Positions 1 through 6,735 of a stretch of DNA of 31,470 bases are shown here, piece by piece (position 1 is the stretch's first letter; every line of letters begins with the position of its first letter). Below the pieces are notes generated by a model. The model was not told the DNA's origin, did not search any database, and was given only the letters and a program-made list of their open reading frames with translations. A program made the translations under genes and the position numbers. Source of the DNA: JBCCYM01 sp039190005. GTDB taxonomy: Bacteria; Pseudomonadota; Gammaproteobacteria; UBA12402. The stretch covers positions 1-31,470 of the forward strand of contig JBCCYM010000011.1 of NCBI GenBank assembly GCA_039190005.1. The letters are read 5' to 3'.

Positions 1-258
1 ATTCAGCTAGGCTATGTACAAAAAATTAATCTGGCAACGGGAACAAATAAACGAGCGGTTGCTTTTAAAATAACTGATCAAGGTATTCAAAATATGGATC
101 AGTATAATAAAGTAAGGCGTGAAATACTTATTGATTTTGTGCGAAGAAAAAATATTGATGATTTATTTATAGATTCGGTAATGAGCTCGCTTACTAAAAT
201 AAAAGAAATCTATAATGAATGCAGTCGCATTACTTCATTTTATAAGCGAGAAGAATAA
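1..258 (+). CDS. MarR-like winged-helix regulator, C-terminal fragment
   Basis: The reading frame is open from the first base of the window to TAA at 256-258, giving the last 85 residues of a protein that begins outside. The segment starting GYVQKIN, followed by TNKRAVAFKITDQG, has the form of the wing of MarR-family regulators: a G-L/Y-V/I strand, a basic N/D-x-R turn and a strand ending in T-x-x-G. Two helices follow, as in the MarR dimerisation region. This is a family-level inference from pattern only, because the recognition helix lies outside the window. It is codirectional with dinB, with a 326-base gap between them, so an operon with dinB is not evident. The ligand and target are unknown. 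Confidence 0.6.
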   Translation: MQLGYVQKINLATGTNKRAVAFKITDQGIQNMDQYNKVRREILIDFVRRKNIDDLFIDSVMSSLTKIKEIYNECSRITSFYKREE

Positions 259-434
259 GCTATTTTAATTAGAAAATTAACAAAGATAACTTATTGTATC
301 AAAGTTAATTCAATATAATTTTTGTGTCCTTTGTCCCAGCCATTAAAAATACTAACCCGCCCAAAAGAAACATCTGGGAAAGAAGTGTCGCGATGAATGA
401 AAAAGTTTTTCTGAGAAAAAGCATTGGATAAAAA

Positions 435-453
435 ATACTATATGATATAGTAT
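435..453. promoter_or_regulatory. 19-bp perfect palindrome in the gap upstream of dinB
   Basis: ATACTATATGATATAGTAT is a perfect inverted repeat centred on G444. It lies in the gene-free stretch 259-584. A loose promoter overlaps it: TTGGAT at 424-429, a 16-base spacer, then TATAGT at 446-451, so a protein bound to the palindrome could block the polymerase. It resembles an operator for a dimeric repressor. It is not a canonical LexA box, since no CTGT-N8-ACAG is present. Nothing else in 259-584 looks like a gene or RNA. Confidence 0.4.
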
Positions 454-584
454 ACCAATATACAATTGGATTGTGCTTCTTTATTTTTTTGATATCTATT
501 CAAAAGTGTGCTGTAAAGAGCAAAACTGGCATACAATATACAGGCAAGGAAACGTCAAACTTTGTTTTAAACAATGATCTTTAG

Positions 585-1676
585 ATGAGAAATCTTATGC
601 TAGATGATACTCGCAAGATAATCCATATTGATATGGATTGTTTTTATGCCGCGGTGGAAGTCCGTGATAATCCCCGTTTAAAAAGACAACCTGTCGCTGT
701 AGGCGGCAAACCTGATCAACGTGGGGTGTTGTGTACTTGCAACTACGAGGCAAGAAAATTTGGTCTTCATTCGGCGATGTCGACGGCAATAGCCTTGCAA
801 CGTTGTAAAAATCTTGTGCTGTTGCCGGTGAATATGGCCAAATATCGCCAGGTTTCCCAAAGCGTGCACGCTATTTTCCGCCGCTATACCGAGCGCATTG
901 AACCGCTTTCACTGGATGAAGCTTATTTGGATGTTACCGGCAATATCGCTTGTCAAGGCAGCGCCTCACGCTTGGCGCGGAAAATCCGCCAAGACATCCG
1001 CCAGGAAATTAAGTTAACCGCTTCCGCGGGTGTGGCGCCGAATAAGTTTTTGGCTAAAGTCGCCAGTGATTGGCGCAAACCCGATGGGCAGTACGTGATT
1101 CCGCCACAGGCTGTGGCATCATTTATGCGTAGCTTGCCGGTCAAAAAAATTCCCGGTGTCGGTCGTGTCACACAAGAAAAATTACACGCGCTTGGTTTCA
1201 AAACCTGTGGCGATTTACAATCCTGTACGCAGGCAATGCTGGTCACGCGATTCGGAAAATTTGGTTTGCGTTTATATCACTACTGTCGAGGTATTGATGA
1301 TCGCGCTGTTGAAGTAGCACGTCTACGTAAATCTGTCAGTGTGGAAACCACATTTGTGCAAGATTTGCCTAGCTTAGAACATTGCCAAAAAGAACTGCCA
1401 GCGTTATTTGAGACCTTGGCGCGTCGTTTAGAACCGTATAAAGAGCGTGCCATACATAAGCAATTTATAAAACTCAAATTCAGTGATTTAAAACAGAGCA
1501 CCAAAGAATGTGTTGTGCTCACCTTGTCAATGGAAACGTTTTATCAGCTTTTAAAACAAGCCTGGGCTGAACATGGGCAAGCTATTCGTCTCTTAGGTTT
1601 GGGGGCGCGTTTTGCTGAAGCACATCATACGGAGATGCAAATGGATTTTTTAGATACGCGAGCTAATATGGAGTGA
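585..1676 (+). CDS. dinB: DNA polymerase IV (Y-family translesion polymerase)
   Basis: DinB copies damaged or mispaired templates at low fidelity and is recruited by the sliding clamp. The palm-domain metal ligands are visible: D16 and D18 in HIDMDCFY, and D111/E112 in SLDEAYLD. Y21 sits where the steric gate residue normally lies. A helix-hairpin-helix stretch (VKKIPGVGRV) follows near residue 188, then the little-finger domain. The near C-terminal QMDFL (from Q352) resembles a beta-clamp binding peptide. The length of 363 aa is slightly above the usual ~350 because of an N-terminal extension. ATG at 597 (M5) also fits and has a GAG upstream, so the start is uncertain. recQ begins 7 bases after the stop, which suggests co-transcription. 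No SOS box of the E. coli type was seen upstream. Confidence 0.96.
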   Translation: MRNLMLDDTRKIIHIDMDCFYAAVEVRDNPRLKRQPVAVGGKPDQRGVLCTCNYEARKFGLHSAMSTAIALQRCKNLVLLPVNMAKYRQVSQSVHAIFRRYTERIEPLSLDEAYLDVTGNIACQGSASRLARKIRQDIRQEIKLTASAGVAPNKFLAKVASDWRKPDGQYVIPPQAVASFMRSLPVKKIPGVGRVTQEKLHALGFKTCGDLQSCTQAMLVTRFGKFGLRLYHYCRGIDDRAVEVARLRKSVSVETTFVQDLPSLEHCQKELPALFETLARRLEPYKERAIHKQFIKLKFSDLKQSTKECVVLTLSMETFYQLLKQAWAEHGQAIRLLGLGARFAEAHHTEMQMDFLDTRANME

Positions 1677-1683
1677 GCCATTC

Positions 1684-3501
1684 ATGCCTGATTTACATCA
1701 ACTTTCACCACAAACCGTATTATCCAAATACTATGGTTATGAACAATTTCGTGGCAAACAACAAGACATTATTGACCATGTCATTGCCGGCAAGCACGCG
1801 CTGATTGTGATGCCCACAGGCGCGGGCAAATCTTTATGCTATCAAATTCCATCATTATGCCGTGAAGGCGTCGGTATTATTATCTCGCCGCTGATCGCGT
1901 TAATGCAAAACCAGGTTGACGCCTTACAACAATTGGGTATTAAGGCGATAGCAATTAATTCGCATCAGACAATGGAACAACAACAATCAGCACAGTGCCG
2001 ACTGGAAGCGGGCGAATTTGATTTAGTCTATGTGTCGCCGGAACGTTTATTAATGGATGATTTTCTCGAAAGGTTGGATCGCGTTTCGATTGCTTTATTT
2101 GCCATTGATGAAGCACACTGTATGTCGCAATGGGGGCATGATTTTCGACCGGATTATGCCAGGTTATCAATATTGGCAAAACGTTTTCCCAGCATTCCCC
2201 GCTTAGCCTTAACGGCTACCGCCGACGCTTTGACGCGACAGGATATTCAGAATCAGCTTGGCCTGCATGCCGATAGCCAATTTATAGCTGGTTTTGATCG
2301 TCCAAATATTCATTACAGCATCACCCAGGGTGAAAATCCTAAACAACAATTATTACACTTTATTAAAAAAAATCATCAACAGGACTGTGGTATTGTCTAT
2401 TGCCTGTCACGCAAAAATGTTGAAGAAACGGCGGACTGGCTTACCGATCAAGGTTTTGTGGCTTTACCTTATCATGCCGGTTTATCGGCGGCTATTCGTC
2501 AAAAACATCAGCAACGGTTTTTAAAAGAAGACAATGTGATGATTGTCGCCACCATCGCTTTCGGCATGGGCATTGATAAACCCAATGTCCGCTTTGTCGC
2601 CCATCTTAATATTCCCAAAAATATTGAAGCCTATTATCAGGAAACTGGACGCGCCGGTCGAGACGGGCAGACTGCTCAGGCCTGGATGGTTTACCGTTTA
2701 GCGGATGTGGCGCGGCAACGTGATTTTATTGAGAGTTCGACAGCGCCAGAGCAACAAAAAAGGATTTGGCATCAAAAATTAAATGCCTTATTAGGATTAG
2801 CGGAGGCGCCAAGCTGTCGCAGACAGATTTTATTGCGCTATTTTGGTGACAACTGTCGCCCTTGCGGTAATTGTGATAATTGTCTGTCGCCGCCGAAGAA
2901 ATTTGACGCCACCATTGATGTCCAAAAAGCGCTCTCCTGTATTTACCGTACCAAACAATTTTTTGGTGTCGCCCATATTATTACGGTATTATGCGGCAAG
3001 TCTAACGCTAAAGTGAGAGAACATGGTCATGATAAACTGAGCACTTTTGGCATTGGTGAACACATCAGTCAAAAAGCCTGGCGAGTCATTTTTCGCCAAA
3101 TCGCCGCGCTGGGCTTGATTCATGTCGATGTACAACACTATAATCGCTTGCGTATTACTGACAAAGGTTTTGAATTTTTACGCCAGAAGCAAACCATTGA
3201 ATTAACCGAATACCGTACACTTAAAGACACGCCTGATCGCAAAAAACCAAAGCAACAGGCGCATGAGGCGGCATCAGAAAGTGATCAAACTTTATTTGAA
3301 GCGCTGCGCGCGAAACGTCTGGAAATAGCGCAAGCTCAAGAAGTGCCGCCTTATATCATTTTTCATGATAGTGTGTTATGGGGCTTGGTCAGAGAAAAAC
3401 CTACGTCGCTTAAGGCTATGCGCCATGTGAGCGGTATTGGTGACGTAAAGCTCAAACGGTATGGTCTGCCCTTTTTGGAAGTGATTGAAAGTGCCGATTA
3501 G
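1684..3501 (+). CDS. recQ: ATP-dependent DNA helicase RecQ
   Basis: RecQ is a 3'-5' superfamily 2 helicase acting in recombination and fork restart. Motif I is MPTGAGKSLCYQ near residue 43, motif II is DEAH in AIDEAHCMSQWGHDFRP, and motifs V and VI are ATIAFGMGIDKPNV and QETGRAGRDG. The zinc-binding cysteines lie in CRRQILLRYF followed by NCRPCGNCDNC. A winged-helix region and a C-terminal HRDC domain (SDQTLFEALRAKRLEIA onward) complete the protein. At 605 aa it matches the standard full-length form. The Shine-Dalgarno GGAG lies in the last codons of dinB, so translation is probably coupled to that gene. All motifs look intact. Confidence 0.97.
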   Translation: MPDLHQLSPQTVLSKYYGYEQFRGKQQDIIDHVIAGKHALIVMPTGAGKSLCYQIPSLCREGVGIIISPLIALMQNQVDALQQLGIKAIAINSHQTMEQQQSAQCRLEAGEFDLVYVSPERLLMDDFLERLDRVSIALFAIDEAHCMSQWGHDFRPDYARLSILAKRFPSIPRLALTATADALTRQDIQNQLGLHADSQFIAGFDRPNIHYSITQGENPKQQLLHFIKKNHQQDCGIVYCLSRKNVEETADWLTDQGFVALPYHAGLSAAIRQKHQQRFLKEDNVMIVATIAFGMGIDKPNVRFVAHLNIPKNIEAYYQETGRAGRDGQTAQAWMVYRLADVARQRDFIESSTAPEQQKRIWHQKLNALLGLAEAPSCRRQILLRYFGDNCRPCGNCDNCLSPPKKFDATIDVQKALSCIYRTKQFFGVAHIITVLCGKSNAKVREHGHDKLSTFGIGEHISQKAWRVIFRQIAALGLIHVDVQHYNRLRITDKGFEFLRQKQTIELTEYRTLKDTPDRKKPKQQAHEAASESDQTLFEALRAKRLEIAQAQEVPPYIIFHDSVLWGLVREKPTSLKAMRHVSGIGDVKLKRYGLPFLEVIESAD

Positions 3502-3528
3502 ACCAATAGCTTAAAGGAAAAGTTGCTT

Positions 3529-4395
3529 ATGCCGAGAAAATTAATCAATGGCGCCCATCTCTATTATGCTGTGTATGAACAGAACGGTGGAAACACGACT
3601 GAAAAAAATACCATTGTTTTTTTACCGGGTGGCGCCGGCATGGTCGATCATACGCTTTATCTCTCATTTTGGTCACAGTTTAAAGCTATAGCGACACTTA
3701 TTTTTGTTGACCCGAGAGGTTGCGGTGCGAGTGATGATGGTGATGATAAGGCTAAATGGTTAATCAACAATCAAGCTAAAGATATCTACGCGCTTTGTCA
3801 GTCTTTAAATGTCAAAAAACCAATTATTGCTGGTGTTTCTTGGGGCGGTTATATTGCTTTATCTTATGCGATACAATATCCACAGGCGCTAGGCGCGCTA
3901 ATTCTTTGTAATACCGAAGCCAAAATCAATTCCAAATATCGGCAGGATAAGTTTTTTGAACTAGGTGGCGAAGCTGCCAGAAAAGCTGTGGCGGATTTAG
4001 ATCAGCGGTGGAGCTGGACTGTAAATACGCTTTATTTAAAGACTTGTTTACCTTTCTATGCCCAGAAAAACCCTTACACCCTTGAAGAATTGGCCGCCGC
4101 TGGCAGAAAAAATAAAAAGCTCTATGAACAGTTTTTTACCAAAGAACATAATACCTTTGATTTTATGGCTGATTTGCGCAACATTACCGTACCAGTGCTG
4201 CAATTGATTGGCGGTAAAGATCCAGTACACCCGAAGGCGAGCGCGTTGGAAACGGCGAAAGCGTTAACAAAGGCGAAATTACAGTCTCTGGTTTTTGCAA
4301 ATGCCGGTGACACGGTTTATCGCGATGAACCCGAAGCGGTTTCAGCGGCAATTAGAAAATTCTGCCTTGGTTTGTCAGTATTTGAAGATGAATGA
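3529..4395 (+). CDS. Alpha/beta hydrolase, proline iminopeptidase-like, with altered His site
   Basis: This 288-aa protein has the alpha/beta hydrolase fold order: an oxyanion loop LPGGAGM, the strand IFVDPRGCGAS typical of proline iminopeptidase-like members, the nucleophile elbow GVSWGG (S104) and the acid residue D231 in IGGKDPVHP. At the usual catalytic histidine position near the C-terminus, where the family has GH, the sequence reads AGDTVYRDEPE with D261 instead, so it may be inactive or use another residue. I chose ATG 3529 over the upstream in-frame TTG 3523 because AAAGGAAAA is well spaced from it. It lies 27 bases after recQ and probably belongs to the same transcript. The substrate cannot be told from sequence. 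Confidence 0.85.
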   Translation: MPRKLINGAHLYYAVYEQNGGNTTEKNTIVFLPGGAGMVDHTLYLSFWSQFKAIATLIFVDPRGCGASDDGDDKAKWLINNQAKDIYALCQSLNVKKPIIAGVSWGGYIALSYAIQYPQALGALILCNTEAKINSKYRQDKFFELGGEAARKAVADLDQRWSWTVNTLYLKTCLPFYAQKNPYTLEELAAAGRKNKKLYEQFFTKEHNTFDFMADLRNITVPVLQLIGGKDPVHPKASALETAKALTKAKLQSLVFANAGDTVYRDEPEAVSAAIRKFCLGLSVFEDE

Positions 4396-4456
4396 AATCA
4401 CGCCGCCATTGGGATACACAAATGGTAATGGTTATTGATATTTGCTTATTTTAGGT

Positions 4457-4897
4457 TTAAGAGTCAATTATGCCCAATATCGCCTGTTTAATCTGCTCAT
4501 GATCAAAGCCACGGTATTGTAAAAAACGCATTTGTTTGGCTTTTTCCTTAGGCGTGTTTGGTAATGAATTGCCGAATTTTTTTTGGCGAACGGCAATGGC
4601 TAAGGCAAACCAATCATAGTCTTGTAATACTGGCACGATCAATGCGTCATCAAGTTGGTAAGCCGTTAACTGTTGATGAATATAACAAGGACCATAACCT
4701 TTGTTATAACGCATCCGGATATACGCCTCGGTAAAACGTTGATCGGATTGGCTGTTGTTGGCGGCTAATTCATCCAGTGCTGTAGTGATTTCTGCGGCAC
4801 TGAATGGATAGTGTTGCAGTTTGCGCGCCAGTTCAAACCGGCAATGTTCGCGACGGGCGAGCATTGCCAGTAGCACTTGCTTGGCCGAATCCGCCAT
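4457..4897 (-). CDS. recX: Regulatory protein RecX
   Basis: RecX binds the RecA filament and limits its growth and activity. The protein is 146 aa, the normal size, and has the RecX helical repeats: an N-terminal LLAMLARREHCRFELARKL segment, a middle part with SDQRFTEAYIRMRYNKGYGP, and a C-terminal part with KAKQMRFLQYRGFDHEQI. Its ATG overlaps the recA stop as TAATG, so translation is coupled to recA. This keeps the repressor at a fixed and lower ratio to RecA. It converges on the hydrolase gene with a 61-base gap, in which no clear terminator hairpin was found. Confidence 0.95.
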   Translation of the reverse strand: MADSAKQVLLAMLARREHCRFELARKLQHYPFSAAEITTALDELAANNSQSDQRFTEAYIRMRYNKGYGPCYIHQQLTAYQLDDALIVPVLQDYDWFALAIAVRQKKFGNSLPNTPKEKAKQMRFLQYRGFDHEQIKQAILGIIDS

Positions 4898-5961
4898 TAT
4901 TTTTTATTGACAATTTTTACGTTTGCTTTGGTTTCGGCATTGTTGTTTTCGCTGTTTGTAGCCTTAACATCCGGCATTAATTCTTTACGAATTTTAGCTT
5001 CTATTTCATTGGCGATGGCTTTGTTTTGTTTGAGGTATTCGCGCACATTGTCTTTGCCTTGACCAATGCGGGTTTTATTATAACTGTACCAGGCGCCGGC
5101 TTTGTCAATAAAACCACATTTCACCCCTAAATCAATAATTTCGCTTTCACGAGAAATCCCTTCATTGTAGAGAATATCAAAAATCACTTGTTTGAATGGT
5201 GGCGCGACTTTATTTTTGACCACCTTAATACGTGTTTCATTGCCGACAACTTCATCGCCTTTTTTGATGGCGCCAATACGACGAATGTCTAAACGCACAG
5301 ACGAATAAAACTTGAGCGCATTACCGCCAGTGGTGGTTTCTGGATTACCGAACATCACGCCGATTTTCATACGGATTTGGTTGATAAAAATCACCAAGGT
5401 ATTCGAGCGTTTAATATTGGCGGTTAGTTTACGTAAGGCTTGCGACATCAAGCGCGCTTGTAAACCAACATGGGTATCACCCATTTCGCCTTCAATTTCT
5501 GATTTTGGCGTTAAAGCGGCAACAGAGTCAATGACCACAACATTCACCGCGCCGGAACGTACCAGCATATCGGCAATTTCCAGTGCCTGTTCACCGTTAT
5601 CGGGTTGAGAAACCAATAAGTCGTTCACATTCACACCCAGTTTTTCAGCATAAGACGGATCAAGCGCGTGTTCGGCGTCAACAAAGGCCGCCGTGCCGCC
5701 TTGTTTTTGAAACTCGGCGATGACATGCAAGGTCAATGTGGTTTTACCGGAGGATTCCGGGCCATAAATCTCAACCACACGTCCTTTAGGTAAACCACCA
5801 ATACCTAAAGCGATGTCCAGTCCCAGTGAGCCAGTTGAAATGGCTTCGATGTCTTTAATCGCGCTCACATCGCCCATGCGCATGACCGAACCTTTACCAA
5901 ATTGTTTTTCAATTTGACCCAGCGCGGCGGCAAGTGCTTTTTGTTTATCGCTATCTAGCAT
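4897..5961 (-). CDS. recA: Recombinase RecA
   Basis: RecA forms an ATP-dependent filament on single-stranded DNA for strand exchange and SOS coprotease activity. The core is strongly conserved: Walker A GPESSGKTT near 67-75, VVVIDSVAAL as Walker B, loop regions with MSQALRKLTANIKRSN, and FINQIRMKIGVMFGNPETTTGGNALKF. The length of 354 aa is normal. The C-terminal tail after MPDV is rich in N, K and T with net positive charge, whereas many RecA tails are strongly acidic. The RBS is AGAGGT, eight bases before ATG 5961. The gap to pncC contains an inverted repeat element (5989-6092). No CTGT-N8-ACAG operator was seen, so SOS control of the LexA type is not supported here. Confidence 0.99.
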   Translation of the reverse strand: MLDSDKQKALAAALGQIEKQFGKGSVMRMGDVSAIKDIEAISTGSLGLDIALGIGGLPKGRVVEIYGPESSGKTTLTLHVIAEFQKQGGTAAFVDAEHALDPSYAEKLGVNVNDLLVSQPDNGEQALEIADMLVRSGAVNVVVIDSVAALTPKSEIEGEMGDTHVGLQARLMSQALRKLTANIKRSNTLVIFINQIRMKIGVMFGNPETTTGGNALKFYSSVRLDIRRIGAIKKGDEVVGNETRIKVVKNKVAPPFKQVIFDILYNEGISRESEIIDLGVKCGFIDKAGAWYSYNKTRIGQGKDNVREYLKQNKAIANEIEAKIRKELMPDVKATNSENNNAETKANVKIVNKK

Positions 5962-5988
5962 AGTGTTTACCTCTTTTTATATATTGAA

Positions 5989-6092
5989 TTAAACCTAAAA
6001 ACTACAGGGATCGTCCTTCGACCCTTCAACCCTTCGACAGGCTCAGGGCAAGCAGGCTCAGGGACCAGACCATTCCGGTTTTTAGGATTTAA
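5989..6092. repeat. Palindromic intergenic element with inverted ends and TTCGACAGG core
   Basis: The left end TTAAACCTAAAAAC (5989-6002) is the inverted copy of the right end GTTTTTAGGATTTAA (6078-6092), with one extra base. The interior carries CCCTTCGACAGGCTCAGGG-type units, including a 35-base segment (6030-6064) that recurs unchanged at 27943-27977 and 28109-28143. It sits between pncC and recA, so it could act as an RNA hairpin or attenuator in the pncC-recA transcript. Confidence 0.8.
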
Positions 6093-6141
6093 TGTAAGTT
6101 TATGGGGGAAATTGATTAAAATCAATGTAGGAATGATCATT

Positions 6142-6636
6142 CTAACGGATTTCTAACTGTTTGCAAAGCATGGTGAGGGCAAAAACAACCGCTTGTTGAC
6201 GAATGGCTTGACGATCGCCGTCAAAATAGTGTAGGATGGTCTTCAGTTCACTTATTGTCGCTAAAGCAAACCAGACAGTGCCCACCGGCTTTTCTTCACT
6301 ACCACCATCTGGACCAGCAATGCCCGTTGTGGCGATGGCAATATGCGCGTGACTGTGTTGTAACGCGCCTAGCGCCATTTCGCTGGCACAAGCCTTGCTG
6401 ACCGCGCCATGATGTTGTAATGTTCGCGAATTGACCCCAAGCGATTCTGACTTTGCGTCGTTGCTATAAGTGACATAACCACGCTCGAACCATTGGGAAC
6501 TACCAGGCGTATCGGTAATGACTTGAGCGATCCAGCCACCGGTGCAGGATTCCGCGGTGACCAGTTTTTGCTGATGAGCGAGTAACAAACCGCCAAGCCG
6601 CTGGCTGAGTTTGATCATGTCATTTGCGTCGCGCAT
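6142..6636 (-). CDS. pncC: Nicotinamide-nucleotide amidohydrolase PncC (CinA C-terminal family)
   Basis: PncC deamidates nicotinamide mononucleotide to nicotinate mononucleotide in NAD salvage. The 164-aa protein is the stand-alone CinA C-terminal domain. The TAESCTGGW motif near residue 25 contains the family's catalytic serine, and SSQWFERGYVTYSNDAKSE and ATTGIAGPDGGSEEKPVGTVWFA are the conserved core. The first ATG is preceded by AAAGG at workable spacing, and M7 (MIKLSQRL) is an alternative start. It lies upstream of recA in the same direction, an arrangement known from many gammaproteobacteria, and is divergent from mutS across 99 bases that must hold both promoters. Confidence 0.94.
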   Translation of the reverse strand: MRDANDMIKLSQRLGGLLLAHQQKLVTAESCTGGWIAQVITDTPGSSQWFERGYVTYSNDAKSESLGVNSRTLQHHGAVSKACASEMALGALQHSHAHIAIATTGIAGPDGGSEEKPVGTVWFALATISELKTILHYFDGDRQAIRQQAVVFALTMLCKQLEIR

Positions 6637-6735
6637 TGTGTGTTTACCTTTGCCTGCAATTGGTTTCCAACTTGAGTATTCACAGGAATTATATTAGTAT
6701 GGATTGATTTTGTATATCATAAACGCGGATAAAAG

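Noticed and set aside
526..543. LexA (SOS) box before dinB (CTGG and ACAG half sites)
   Set aside because: The half sites are separated by ten bases rather than eight and one is imperfect. No CTGT-N8-ACAG was found upstream of recA or pncC either.
5312..5608. Open frame opposite recA
   Set aside because: It is antisense to a highly conserved part of recA with no start signals or recognisable protein features.
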